NCBI GenBank assembly: GCA_965237985.1
Contig: OZ250161.1
Span: 1,178,001-1,242,000 of the forward strand
DNA from: G965212025 sp965237985
Lineage (GTDB): Bacteria; Pseudomonadota; Gammaproteobacteria; Poriferisulfidales; Oxydemutatoraceae
Direction: 5' to 3'
Length of the DNA: 64,000 nt
Positions 55,171 to 64,000 of the stretch are shown here, in pieces; positions within the stretch are counted from its first letter, which is position 1; each line of letters opens with the position of its first letter. The notes under the pieces are model-generated. The model did not search any database, was not told the origin of the DNA, and saw nothing but the letters and a program-made list of their open reading frames with translations. A program made the translations under genes and the position numbers.

Positions 55171-55951
55171 TTTCTCGTATTCTAAACTGGGCATGGTAGA
55201 CCAGGCTGATGCCGATGATGAATAGTGGCACGCTGAGCAGTTGGCCTTGTGTCATCCAGTCCCAGATTATGAAACCAAGGTGTGCGTCCGGCTCGCGGAA
55301 AAATTCCGTGATGAAGCGGGCAAGAGAATAGAGGATGGCAAAAAGGCCGGCGACCATGCCGGTCGGCCGGGGCTTGGCGGAAAACAACCACATAATGATG
55401 AACAAAACGATGCCCTCAGTCGCCATTTGATAAAGCTGCGATGGGTGGCGGGGCAAATCGTCGGCCAGCGGATGGGAAAATATCATTCCCCAAGGGACGT
55501 CGGTTGCGCGACCCCAGAGTTCGCCGTTGATGAAATTGCCTAACCTTCCGGCGGCCAGCCCGATCGGGACCAGGGGGGCAGAAAAATCCAGCAATCTCAG
55601 GAAGGAGACGCCATGCCTTCTCGAGTACACATAAAGCGCCGCCAAGACTCCCAGGAGCCCGCCGTGAAAACTCATGCCGCCTTCCCAGATACGAAACACC
55701 TGCATTGGGTCAACCAGAAGTGATGCGTAGTCGTAAAACAGGACATAGCCCACGCGACCACCGAGAATCACTCCCAGGAGTCCGTAGATCAACAAGTCAT
55801 CCACTTGCGCAACGGTGATGCCGGTTTTGGCGGTTTTTGCCCGCAACTTTCCCAATATCAGGAAAGCCAGAAAGCCGAGGAGGTACATCAGGCCGTACCA
55901 GCGGATTTCCAAGGTGAAGGCAACCGGATTAAATGCAGGGTGAACCAACAT
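55154..55951 (-). CDS. lgt: Prolipoprotein diacylglyceryl transferase
   Basis: Inner-membrane enzyme of 265 residues that attaches diacylglycerol to the lipobox cysteine of prolipoproteins. Seen: R-W-Y-G-L-M-Y near the start, G-G-R-V-G-Y-V-L-F-Y-D, S-F-H-G-G-L-L-G, and the signature G-R-L-G-N-F-I-N-G-E-L-W-G-R. ATG 55951 (M-L-V-H-P) gives the family start; the frame is open to 56059. It leads the lgt-thyA-folA-sixA-argH run. Its products here would include the M16 lipoprotein. Confidence 0.95.
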   Translation of the reverse strand: MLVHPAFNPVAFTLEIRWYGLMYLLGFLAFLILGKLRAKTAKTGITVAQVDDLLIYGLLGVILGGRVGYVLFYDYASLLVDPMQVFRIWEGGMSFHGGLLGVLAALYVYSRRHGVSFLRLLDFSAPLVPIGLAAGRLGNFINGELWGRATDVPWGMIFSHPLADDLPRHPSQLYQMATEGIVLFIIMWLFSAKPRPTGMVAGLFAILYSLARFITEFFREPDAHLGFIIWDWMTQGQLLSVPLFIIGISLVYHAQFRIRENATLS

Positions 55952-56069
55952 GCCAGAATTGTACACTTTGACAAAAATGCAATAGTGTTTGTTATCCTTG
56001 ACTACCCTGGGGAAATACGTGGTACCGGGCATACCCACATGCTTTCCACCAGACCGCATAATTTACATC

Positions 56070-58190
56070 ATGAGTGTTCCAGCAATGAAACGAAAAAATC
56101 GGCTTTCCGAGGAAACCAGCCCGTATCTTTTGCAACACGCGGATAATCCTGTCGCTTGGTATCCGTGGAGTGAGGAGGCACTCGCCACGGCACGGCAACA
56201 GGGAAAACCGATCCTCCTTTCCATAGGATATTCCGCCTGTCACTGGTGCCATGTTATGGCCCACGAGTCATTCGAAGACGAAGAAACCGCCAGACTGATG
56301 AACCGCCTGTTCATCAGCATCAAGGTGGACCGCGAGGAACGCCCCGATCTGGACCAGATTTACCAGGTCGCGCACACGATGCTGGCGCGCCGTTCAGGTG
56401 GCTGGCCGCTCACGATGTTCCTGGATCCTGCCAGCCGAGCACCTTTTTTCGGCGGCACCTACTTTCCGAGCCAGCCACGCCATAACCTACCCGAGTTCAA
56501 GACAGTGTTGCAGCGTGTTCACCAGTTTTTTGTTGAAAACACCGATGACATGCAGAAACAAAGCGCACTGATGCAGAATGCAGTGAAGCAGGCTTTTTCC
56601 GCTCCCCGGAGTACCGATGCTTTGCCTGCCGATTTTGCGGTTCGCTCCTGCGAGCGGCTTTTGCAATGTTTTGATCCGGTTCATGGCGGGCTGGGTGGGG
56701 CACCGAAATTTCCACAGCCGGCACAACTTGAATTTTTACTGCAGGCACACACTGCGAGAGTGGAGGTGCCGAAAGATGGCCACCAACCATTGCATGCCGC
56801 TTTGTTTACGCTGGACAAAATCGTTCATGGCGGGCTCCAGGACCACCTGGGCGGGGGATTTTTCCGCTACTCGGTGGATGAGTTCTGGATGATTCCACAC
56901 TTTGAAAAAATGCTGTATGACAATGCCCAACTGTTGGGTCTGCTTGCCGAGGCGGCGGTGTTGGGACAGGAGCCGCATTATCGCGAGGCTGCTTTGTCGA
57001 CCGCGTCATGGCTGGTGGAGGAAATGCAGATCCCGGAAGGGGGGTTTTTTGCGGCTCTGGATGCCGATTCGGAAGGTGAGGAAGGGCTCTTCTATGTCTG
57101 GGACCGGGAGGAAGTTGACGGATTCCTGAGTGACCGGGAACAGGAATTGTTTGTGCGTCGTTTCGGTCTGGATGGCAGGAAAAATTTCGCGGAGAAATAT
57201 CACCTACATGCCACGTGCAGTCTGGTGGAGTCGGCGCAACAGGCGGGCATGAATGTGGGGGCGGCACGAACCCTCATTGCATCGGCAGGCGCGAAACTGC
57301 TGGCACAGAGAAAGTTGCGCGTACCCCCAGGTCTGGATGACAACATTCTGTGTTCCTGGAACGGCATGGTCATCAAAGGCTTGGCAAAAGCCGCCTTGCT
57401 TCTGGATCGCCCGGAACTTTATGACGCAGCGCGTAAATGTCTGGACTTTGTTCGTCAGAAAATGTGGCGGGACAACCGGCTTTTTGCGGTCTGGAACAAA
57501 GGTCGCGCCCGATTTTCCGCTTACCTTGACGACTACGCTTTTCTCCTTGATGGTATTTTGGCGATGCTGCAATACCGCTGGCACAAGCCAGATATGGAAT
57601 TTGCTGCCGAACTGGCGAATGGATTACTGGAAAATTATGAGGATGCAAAACAGGGCGGGTACCTGTTTACGCCGCACGATGGGGAATTATTGCTCGTTCG
57701 GCCACAGGTTCTTCATGACAGTGCGACTCCCGCGGGTTATGGGATCGCCACACTGGTGCTTTTTCGCCTGGGTTCTCTGTGTGGGGAACCACGCTGGATG
57801 CGCAGTGCGGAAAGAGCCTTGGCACGGGCCGGCACCGCGATCAAGAACAACTATGCCGAGTGCATAACATTGATAGCTGCCGCGATGGAAATGGATTCTC
57901 CCGCGGTTGCGGTCATTCTGCGCGGGGAACCAGACAAAGTTGCACAGTGGCAACGGGCGTTGGCGGCGCCGAGTGATCCGGCGCGTTTCAACGCGATGCG
58001 AATGGTGGTGGCGGCTTCCCATGGGATCCAGGATGGCACAGACTGGATCGATGAAAGAACCGCACCTGAAAAAGGGGTGCGCGCTTACGTCTGCCAAGGT
58101 AGTGTTTGTCACGAGCCGGTTGATAATGACTTGGACAGCCTGTTTTCACAGCTACGGTCTTTGGAAAACACGCCTGCGAATCACCAGTGA
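56070..58190 (+). CDS. DUF255 thioredoxin-domain protein (YyaL/SSP411 type)
   Basis: Protein of about 706 residues. The N-terminal DUF255 domain has L-S-I-G-Y-S-A-C-H-W-C-H-V-M, with the C-x2-C pair, and V-D-R-E-E-R-P-D. The rest is an alpha/alpha-barrel like those of glycosidases or epimerases (G-G-F-F-R-Y-S-V-D, P-H-F-E-K-M-L-Y-D). The function of the family is unclear. ATG 56070 is used, 56085 is an alternative. Its end overlaps plsC (GTGA). It diverges from lgt across about 120 bases. Confidence 0.88.
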   Translation: MSVPAMKRKNRLSEETSPYLLQHADNPVAWYPWSEEALATARQQGKPILLSIGYSACHWCHVMAHESFEDEETARLMNRLFISIKVDREERPDLDQIYQVAHTMLARRSGGWPLTMFLDPASRAPFFGGTYFPSQPRHNLPEFKTVLQRVHQFFVENTDDMQKQSALMQNAVKQAFSAPRSTDALPADFAVRSCERLLQCFDPVHGGLGGAPKFPQPAQLEFLLQAHTARVEVPKDGHQPLHAALFTLDKIVHGGLQDHLGGGFFRYSVDEFWMIPHFEKMLYDNAQLLGLLAEAAVLGQEPHYREAALSTASWLVEEMQIPEGGFFAALDADSEGEEGLFYVWDREEVDGFLSDREQELFVRRFGLDGRKNFAEKYHLHATCSLVESAQQAGMNVGAARTLIASAGAKLLAQRKLRVPPGLDDNILCSWNGMVIKGLAKAALLLDRPELYDAARKCLDFVRQKMWRDNRLFAVWNKGRARFSAYLDDYAFLLDGILAMLQYRWHKPDMEFAAELANGLLENYEDAKQGGYLFTPHDGELLLVRPQVLHDSATPAGYGIATLVLFRLGSLCGEPRWMRSAERALARAGTAIKNNYAECITLIAAAMEMDSPAVAVILRGEPDKVAQWQRALAAPSDPARFNAMRMVVAASHGIQDGTDWIDERTAPEKGVRAYVCQGSVCHEPVDNDLDSLFSQLRSLENTPANHQ

Positions 58191-58942
58191 AAGCCCAGCT
58201 CAGACTTTTTGTTCGGTTGTTTCGTTTTGTGTTGCACCTACTGGTAGGGGCCACACTGTGCCTGACGGTTTTTCCTCGCGATACCCGGAAAATGAAGCGC
58301 TTCCAGTGGCGCATTGTGCAGTGGTGGCTGGGGTTTTGTGTCCGCATTCTCGGGGTGCGTCTTGAGGTTCGTGGTGAGCGGCAAACGCAGCCTGCTCCGG
58401 TCTGTGTGGTGGCGAACCATGTTTCCTGGGTGGATATACTGGTGTTAGGCAGCCTTTATCCGGTACGCTTTCTTTCCAAGGTGGAAGTGAAAAAATGGTT
58501 TTTGATTGGTTATCTGGCAAGCAAGGCAGGGACGCTCTATATCAAGCGTGGCATAGGGGCCAGGGAGGCGCTCCAGGAAATGGCGGGTTGTTTTGAGCGT
58601 GGCGAAAATGTGGGACTGTTTCCTGAAGGTTCCACCGGGGGGAACAGCGAGGTAAGACGGTTCTATCCTCGCCTTTTCGAGGCTGCCGTACTGACGAACG
58701 CGGTGGTGCAGCCCATCTCCCTCGCCTATCCCTGCGCAGGCGAATTGCATCCTGCCATCCGCTTTCCCAAAGATGAGAATTTCGTGCACAACGCATGCAA
58801 AGTCATGCGCGAGAAACAGATAAAAATCATCGTGGATCTTCTCGAGCCGGTGTCCGTGCAGGAAGGTCGTGAACAAACGGCACTGAAGGCACAGGAACTG
58901 GTTTCAAGGCAGGTTGAGTATGCTTATGGCAGGAGTTCCTGA
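58187..58942 (+). CDS. plsC: 1-acylglycerol-3-phosphate acyltransferase
   Basis: Protein of 251 residues with an N-terminal membrane helix and the acyltransferase domain: N-H-V-S-W-V-D (H-x4-D catalytic pair) and F-P-E-G-S-T-G-G (substrate phosphate site). It converts lysophosphatidate to phosphatidate in membrane lipid synthesis, though related lyso-ornithine acyltransferases (OlsA) look alike. Start GTG 58187 overlaps the upstream stop. Confidence 0.88.
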   Translation: MKAQLRLFVRLFRFVLHLLVGATLCLTVFPRDTRKMKRFQWRIVQWWLGFCVRILGVRLEVRGERQTQPAPVCVVANHVSWVDILVLGSLYPVRFLSKVEVKKWFLIGYLASKAGTLYIKRGIGAREALQEMAGCFERGENVGLFPEGSTGGNSEVRRFYPRLFEAAVLTNAVVQPISLAYPCAGELHPAIRFPKDENFVHNACKVMREKQIKIIVDLLEPVSVQEGREQTALKAQELVSRQVEYAYGRSS

Positions 58943-58944
58943 GC

Positions 58945-59478
58945 ATGGATGAGACAACAGCCAAAGTCACCCGTCGTTATGGACGACGCATGATGTATCT
59001 GGCGTGGATTGCCATCTTCGGGTTGCTGTATCTTTTCTTCGACGACAAGATTGCGGCAATCTACAACCCTAACGAATCGCCGGAATCGCTGGCTGCGGAA
59101 GATGGCCTGGTGCACGTGACTTTGCTTCGTAACCGTTATGGGCACTACGTGACCAACGGCAGGATTAACAGTCACACGGTGCAGTTTCTTCTCGATACCG
59201 GCGCCACCGACATCAATATCCCCGAGACCATTGCCCTCCGTCTGCAACTGCAACGAGGCCAGGCTTTTCGCGCCATGACCGCCAACGGGACGGTGACCAA
59301 TTACAAAACCCGCCTCGATAGTGTCGAAGTCGGCGACATTCGCCTGGAAGGCGTAGAGGCAAGCATAAATCCGCACATGGGTGGTGACGGTATTTTGCTT
59401 GGCATGTCGTTTTTGCGGGAGCTCGATTTTCGTCAGGATGGCAAACGTTTGACTTTGACCGGACCGACGGCACGGTAA
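58945..59478 (+). CDS. Clan AA (retropepsin-like) aspartic protease, membrane-anchored
   Basis: Protein of 177 residues: one membrane helix (about 16-33), then a single retropepsin-like domain with active-site F-L-L-D-T-G-A-T-D and a closing I-L-L-G-M-S-F-L. This matches the bacterial TIGR02281-type family, whose natural substrates are unknown; it should act as a dimer in the periplasm. It follows plsC by two bases. The gene converges on tupA, and its last nine codons belong to the duplicated unit that follows. Confidence 0.85.
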   Translation: MDETTAKVTRRYGRRMMYLAWIAIFGLLYLFFDDKIAAIYNPNESPESLAAEDGLVHVTLLRNRYGHYVTNGRINSHTVQFLLDTGATDINIPETIALRLQLQRGQAFRAMTANGTVTNYKTRLDSVEVGDIRLEGVEASINPHMGGDGILLGMSFLRELDFRQDGKRLTLTGPTAR

Positions 59479-60010
59479 AGCGTTTTTGTTCGCCGTTCGG
59501 CACCTCCCCCGGGAAAGCAATCAACGGCGACTTGCCTGCTTTTATCTCAGGGGGAGGCCGGACGTGGCGTTTATCTCAGGGAGAAAGGACGGCCTGCTGC
59601 CCATCCTGGGTCGGGAAAAACAATTGCTTTCCTTTTTTGCGAAAAGCGGCGATTCGTTCGAGATCACGCTTCGAAACAAGCCAATCGCAAAACCGCTTCG
59701 CTTCATGGAAAACAAGGCCCAGATGGCACACGCTTGACTTTGACCGGACCGGCGGCACGGTAAAGCGTTTTTGTTCGCCGTTCGGCACCTCCCCCCGGGA
59801 AAGCAATCAACGGCGACTTGCCTGCTTTTATCTCAGGGGGAGGCCGGACGTGGCGTTTATCTCAGGGAGAAAGGACGGCCTGCTGCCCATCCCGGGTCGG
59901 GAAAAACAATTGCTTTCCTTTTTTGCGAAAAGCGGCGATTCGTTCGAGACCACGCTTCGAAACAAGCCAATCGCGAAACCGCTTCGCTTCTTTGAAAGCT
60001 ATGCCGGGAT
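59446..60010. repeat. 285-bp tandem copy of protease end plus tupA end
   Basis: The sequence from the last nine codons of the protease gene through the last 42 codons of tupA (minus strand) is present twice, with TAAAGCG at 59476 and again at 59761. The orphan tupA tail lies at about 59576-59700. Near the joint (59705-59730) tupA and protease sequences share GATG. Both parents are intact and flank the array, as at argH. Confidence 0.9.
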
Positions 60011-60689
60011 GTCTTTCGGGGTTCACCAGTATGACGCTATAAAGATTTTCCAGATACGGCGAGTTTGCGAACAGTAAAGTCAGCCGGTCGCGATTTTCAA
60101 AACTGACCCAGGTGGCACGGTCGCAAAGGGTATAGGCGCCGGTTTCATTGGCAAAATTCAGGGTGGTTCCCATGCCACTGCCAATTTCAAGGTAATGTGT
60201 TTTGGAAGGAGTGCCTGCCGAACTCATGCGCCACAAAGCGCGTTCCGTTTTATGCGTGCCACTGTTGTCAGCTCGAGAAACAAAACTGACATCGCTGCGG
60301 GCAATGGCATCGAATGCTTCAACAATGTCCTTGGTTTCTGCAACCTGCGCCGGGTCATCAAGCGGACCGACCAGGATGTAGTCATTGCGCATGAATGTCT
60401 TTCGTAATGTGCCGTACCCCTCTTGCACAAAAGTCAGTTCGGACGGTTCATGGTGGATGATCAAAACTTCGGCGTCGCCACGACGGGCAATGTTCAAGGC
60501 TCTGCCAGTGCCGACGGGGACCACGTGAACATCGATGCCGGATTCGCGTTCAAAGACGGGTAGCAAAAAATCCAGCAGTCCGGAGTTTTCAATTGAGGTC
60601 GTGGAGGCCAGAACGATATGGTCGCGCATTTTTTCAGCACTGGCACCTGCCAGAATCAGGCAAGAGACTGCAAAAACAAAAAATCGCAA
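59862..60689 (-). CDS. tupA: Tungstate-type ABC transporter, binding protein
   Basis: Periplasmic binding protein of 275 residues with a signal peptide (about 1-18, A-G-A-S-A). The ligand motif A-S-T-T-S-I-E-N-S-G-L-L matches TupA, the tungstate receptor, rather than ModA; G-T-G-R-A-L and S-R-A-D-N-S-G-T-H-K-T-E complete the site. Tungstate supplies enzymes such as some formate dehydrogenases. The start overlaps tupC by 34 bases. Molybdate binding is possible. Confidence 0.87.
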   Translation of the reverse strand: MRFFVFAVSCLILAGASAEKMRDHIVLASTTSIENSGLLDFLLPVFERESGIDVHVVPVGTGRALNIARRGDAEVLIIHHEPSELTFVQEGYGTLRKTFMRNDYILVGPLDDPAQVAETKDIVEAFDAIARSDVSFVSRADNSGTHKTERALWRMSSAGTPSKTHYLEIGSGMGTTLNFANETGAYTLCDRATWVSFENRDRLTLLFANSPYLENLYSVILVNPERHPGIAFKEAKRFRDWLVSKRGLERIAAFRKKGKQLFFPTRDGQQAVLSP

Positions 60690-61387
60690 ATTTCCTCTCC
60701 TTTGAGTTTTTGAAAGAAATCAGCACAACTGGTCTGGATGACCAGTCGGCCATTGTTCAAACACAAAATTTCGTCACAAAGCCTGCGCACCTGTGCGAGA
60801 TTGTGTGTGGCAATCAATATCCGGGTGCCTTTTTTTCTCAGGCTTTGAATCAGGTTTTCCACTTTTTTTGCTGAGTTGGCATCCTGCTCACTGGTAGGTT
60901 CATCCAGCAGCAGGATGTCTGGATTAACCGCGCAGGCGCGGGCAATTCCCAATCTTTGCTGCTCACCACCGGAAAGCTGAACAGCCAGTTGCGCCGCAGA
61001 ATTTTCCATGCCGACTGCCGCAAGCGCTTTTCGTGCCAAGGAACAACTTGCCGCCTGCGGCACGCCACGGGCACGCAATACAAAAGAGATATTCGCTTGC
61101 GCCGAGCGGCGTAAAAATTCTGGTTTTTGAAAAGCCATGGCAATGTGCGGTCGACATTGACTGTGGTGCGCATTCCCCCAATGGATTTCCCCGCTGCTTG
61201 GGCTGAGCAGGCCATGACACAGTTTGAGAAATATGCTTTTGCCGGAACCATTGGGGCCGATGACCGCGGTGCAGTTTTCTGCCGGGCTGTCAAGGCTGAT
61301 GTTTTCCAACAGAGTCTTGTTTTTGTTTCGGAAGCAAAGCGCTTTTACGGACAGGTGTGATGCTCTGTTCATTATGGTCGCGGACAT
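60656..61387 (-). CDS. tupC: Tungstate-type ABC transporter, ATPase
   Basis: ATPase of 243 residues: Walker A G-P-N-G-S-G-K-S, signature L-S-G-G-E-Q-Q-R-L, Walker B I-L-L-L-D-E-P-T, and switch histidine in A-T-H-N-L. It powers the permease encoded six bases upstream. There is no molybdate-sensing C-terminal domain. Confidence 0.9.
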   Translation of the reverse strand: MSATIMNRASHLSVKALCFRNKNKTLLENISLDSPAENCTAVIGPNGSGKSIFLKLCHGLLSPSSGEIHWGNAHHSQCRPHIAMAFQKPEFLRRSAQANISFVLRARGVPQAASCSLARKALAAVGMENSAAQLAVQLSGGEQQRLGIARACAVNPDILLLDEPTSEQDANSAKKVENLIQSLRKKGTRILIATHNLAQVRRLCDEILCLNNGRLVIQTSCADFFQKLKGEEICDFLFLQSLA

Positions 61388-61393
61388 GAACTT

Positions 61394-62095
61394 TCAGGAA
61401 GCAGGTTTTCTGAAGTCACCCGGAACCTGCGTCAAAAAAGAAATGAGCAACGCAATAGTCACCAGAATGATACCCAGTGCCAGTGCCAGTGAAAGATTGC
61501 CCTTGCTGGTTTCAAGTGCAATGGTCGTGGTCATGACCCGGGTGTGGTGATTGATGTTGCCGCCGACAATCAGCACCCCACCCACTTCACCAATTGCCCT
61601 GCCGAAGCCTGCCAGGACTGCCGTGAGCAGACTATAGCGGCCTTCCCACAACAGCACACCAGCCAGCCTGAGGTTCGTACAACCGAAAGCGCGCAACTGT
61701 TCACCCAGTTTCATATCCAGGTCATGGATGGCCTGGCGAGCGAGCACGGCAATGATGGGAAAAACGAGCATGACTTGGACCAGGATCATAGCAAGGGGTG
61801 TGTAGAGAATTTCCAGTACCCCCAAAGAACCGGAGCGGGACAGGAGCAGGTACAGGAACAGTCCCGCCACCACTGGTGGCAGCCCCATCAACGCGGTCAA
61901 GATGCCGACAAGAAAACGGCGTCCATAAAAGTTTTTCACAGCCAGGAAAGCTCCCACAGGCAGACCCGCAACAACGGCAATCGCGACTGCTATGAGGCTT
62001 ACACGCAGGGAAAGGGCAGTGATTTCCACGAGATCTTTGTCCCATGAAACCAACAATGAGAATGCAAGTCGAATGGCTTCAGTGAAACTTTCCAT
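61394..62095 (-). CDS. tupB: Tungstate-type ABC transporter, permease
   Basis: Membrane protein of 233 residues with about five helices and the permease coupling loop E-Q-L-R-A-F-G-C ... G-F-G-R-A-I-G-E-V-G-G. It leads the minus-strand unit tupB-tupC-tupA. A 236-base gap separates it from the divergent tpx gene. Confidence 0.9.
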   Translation of the reverse strand: MESFTEAIRLAFSLLVSWDKDLVEITALSLRVSLIAVAIAVVAGLPVGAFLAVKNFYGRRFLVGILTALMGLPPVVAGLFLYLLLSRSGSLGVLEILYTPLAMILVQVMLVFPIIAVLARQAIHDLDMKLGEQLRAFGCTNLRLAGVLLWEGRYSLLTAVLAGFGRAIGEVGGVLIVGGNINHHTRVMTTTIALETSKGNLSLALALGIILVTIALLISFLTQVPGDFRKPAS

Positions 62096-62331
62096 ATCGG
62101 ATCCCTACGCAGTGCAGAGACGGTGCCGGAAAGTAACGTGTCTGCTCCGGGAATGAATGTTCATGGTGTTTCTGTTGCTTGCCCAAGCATCGTTTGCACC
62201 ATGAAGATGGCATATAATCCAGCGGGTTTCGCAAGCAGGCATTTTTTCTGATGTCTGCACAGAAACTATAGCAATTTTGTGGTCGGGGTCGTTTTCACTG
62301 ATGACCGTGCCGCTAAAGATAAGGAGGAAAT

Positions 62332-62853
62332 ATGGCAAAAATCACTTTGCATGGAAATGAATCGCAAACTTGCGGTGAACTTCCTCAAGTTGGAACCGTG
62401 GCCCCAGACTTCAATCTCGTAAACCAGGATTTGGAAGACATTCATCTGGAAGCGTTTGGCCAAGTCCGGAAAATCATCTATATCGTTCCCAGTCTGGATA
62501 CGCCAGTGTGTGCGATATCCACTAAAAAGTTCAATGACTTTGCAGCTCAGCATGAGGACGTGAAAATCATCATTGTTTCTTCGGATTTGCCGTTTGCGAT
62601 CAAACGCTTCTGCGCCGCCGAGAAGACTTCCAAAATCACACCGTTGTCGACCATGCGCTCGAAAGATTTTCTCGAGCAGTATGGTGTGCGCATAGTCGAT
62701 GGACCCATGAGCGGGCTTACGGCAAGGGCACTTCTGGTTTTGGACGAAAACAATTCGGTCATTCACAGCGAACTGGTTCACGAATTGGGCGACGAACCAG
62801 ATTACCAAGCAGCGTTGAATGCCGCGGTTTCGAGGGAAGAAGCGGGCGACTGA
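62332..62853 (+). CDS. tpx: Thiol peroxidase Tpx
   Basis: Peroxiredoxin of 173 residues that reduces lipid and alkyl hydroperoxides. The peroxidatic C60 stands in S-L-D-T-P-V-C and the resolving C94 in K-R-F-C. The ribosome binding site AAGGAGGAAAT is excellent. The C-terminus (A-V-S-R-E-E-A-G-D) is a few residues longer than in E. coli, and its last codons are the first bases of the tandem repeat downstream, so the ending may have been altered by the duplication. Confidence 0.95.
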   Translation: MAKITLHGNESQTCGELPQVGTVAPDFNLVNQDLEDIHLEAFGQVRKIIYIVPSLDTPVCAISTKKFNDFAAQHEDVKIIIVSSDLPFAIKRFCAAEKTSKITPLSTMRSKDFLEQYGVRIVDGPMSGLTARALLVLDENNSVIHSELVHELGDEPDYQAALNAAVSREEAGD

Positions 62854-64000
62854 GTTTCCAGTGAGCTGGTGAAACGCCGACTCGCTTTCTGCGCTGAGAC
62901 TGTGCGTGGCGCCTGCCGGTGCCGGCTGTTGTCAGCCACCTTGGCTTCCAGTAACCACATTCAGGAACCTGGAACGATCCCACCCGCAGCTTTGAAGAAA
63001 ATCCGGAGAAGCGGGCGACTGAAGTTCCAGTGAGCTGGTGAAACGCCGACTCGCTTTCTGCGCTGAGACTGTGCGTGGCGCCTGCCGGTGCCGGCTGTTG
63101 TCAGCCACCTTGGCTTCCAGTAACCACATTCAGGAACCTGGAACGATCCCACCCGCAGCTTTGAAGAAAATCCGGAGAAGCGGGCGACTGAAGTTCCAGT
63201 GAGCTGGTAAAACGCCGACTCGCTTTCTGCGCTGAGACTGTGCGTGGCACCTGCCGGTGCCGGCTGTTATCAGCCACCTTGGCTTCCAGTAACCACATTC
63301 AGGAACCTGGAACGATCCCACCCGCAGCTTTGAAGAAGCGGGCGACTGAAGTTCCAGTGAGCTGGTGAAACGCCGACTCGCTTTCTGCGCTGAGACTGTG
63401 CGTGGCGCCTGCCGGTGCCGGCTGTTGTCAGCCACCTTGGCTTCCAGTAACCACATTCAGGAACCTGGAACGATCCCACCCGCAGCTTTGAAATAAATCC
63501 GGAGAAGCGGGCGACTGAAGTTCCAGTGAGCTGGTGAAACGCCGACTCGCTTTCTGTGCTGAGACTGTGCGTGGCGCCTGCCGGTGCCGGCTGTTGTCAG
63601 CCACCTTGGCTTCCAGTAACCACATTCAGGAACCTGGAACGATCCCACCCGCAGCTTTGAAGCAAATCCGGAGAAGCGGGCGACTGAAGTTCCAGTGAGC
63701 TGGTGAAACGCCGACTCGCTTTCTGTGCTGAGACTGTGCGTGGCGCCTGCCGGTGCCGGCTGTTGTCAGCCACCTTGGCTTCCAGTAACCACATTCAGGA
63801 ACCTGGAACGATCCCACCCGCAGCTTTGAAGCAAATCCGGAGAAGCGGGCGACAGTTGGCGACCCGCACTGTGCGTGGCGCCTGCCGGTGCCGGCTGTTG
63901 CCCAGTCGGATCCCACCCGCAGCTTTGAAGCAAATCCGGAGAAGCGGGCGACAGTTGGCGACCCGCATGCCCAGTCGGCGCAGTGGTGGCGGGAAAAACC
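62842..64000. repeat. 169-bp tandem array behind tpx, running off the window
   Basis: GCGGGCGAC recurs at 62842, 63011, 63180, 63338, 63507, 63676, 63845 and 63944 (spacings 169, 169, 158, 169, 169, 169, 99). The first match is the tpx stop region. Each unit holds a GC-rich inverted stretch, GCCGGTGCCGGC. The fourth unit start lacks 11 bases before it, and the last two units are shortened. No frame is kept from unit to unit because 169 is not a multiple of three, so the array is probably non-coding. There are no spacers as in CRISPR. Confidence 0.92.

Noticed and set aside
62759..63916. Repeated 63-108 codon minus-strand frames in the tpx array
   Set aside because: The unit of 169 bases shifts frame each time, so no protein repeat is kept; no ribosome binding site.
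62842..64000. CRISPR array
   Set aside because: Units of 169 bp are identical throughout with no unique spacers, and no cas genes are seen.

Overview
The window reads as a piece of a host-associated proteobacterial chromosome, most likely betaproteobacterial. This is an inference from the core genes and their order: ftsY / two M16 peptidases / rsmD, rplM-rpsI, rph-rdgB, yicC, lgt-thyA-folA, glcF-coq7, an erpA next to an OapA-type M23 peptidase, and tupBCA. Core genes are dense and mostly intact. The spaces between them hold broken defence genes, lineage-specific proteins of unknown function and a great many local tandem duplications. The overall look is that of an intracellular or symbiotic lineage whose genome is decaying and expanding at once. 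Tandem expansion of unknown gene families is also known from intracellular fish-gill betaproteobacteria such as Ca. Ichthyocystis, but I cannot show that this is that organism.

Layout. 0-2.3 kb: end of priA, then remnants of a cytosine methyltransferase and a DUF6339-like gene. 2.3-13.0 kb: five tandem copies (period about 2.15 kb) of an unknown gene of about 380 codons, one frameshifted, built by duplication from the 3' end of coq7. 13.0-24.9 kb: coq7, glcF, a ZIP transporter, ilvA, rpiA, a membrane-anchored FMN glutamate-synthase-like protein, rpsI/rplM, rdgB and rph, with partial-gene duplications at glcF, the synthase and rdgB/rph. 24.9-30.8 kb: yicC, a short asparaginase-like gene, an RDD protein with a run-on 3' end, an Abi_2 protein, a GDCCxxP protein, erpA and an M23 peptidase. 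31.4-33.3 kb: two unknown proteins around a frameshifted small lipoprotein. 34.8-40.8 kb: frameshifted hda, rsmD, two M16 peptidases, ftsY and a thioredoxin-like protein. 40.9-45.6 kb: tRNA-Ser(CGA), then an AT-rich restriction-modification pair, an IS1595-type transposase remnant and a dead COG4889-type helicase/restriction gene. 45.7-47.4 kb: bioA and a VOC protein. 47.9-50.2 kb: two more members of the array family. 50.2-56 kb: repeated argH tails, argH, sixA, folA, thyA, lgt. 56-64 kb: DUF255, plsC, aspartic protease, tupA-tupC-tupB, tpx, and a 169-bp tandem array running off the edge.

Two themes stand out. First, the five array genes and the distant pair at 47.9 and 49.2 kb share at least four ordered motifs, so at least seven genes belong to one apparently undescribed protein family. 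Second, eight separate loci carry tandem duplications whose junctions, where I could read them, sit on short homologies. Several copy the 3' end of a gene, often at a convergent gene pair, and leave the parent gene intact next to its fragments.
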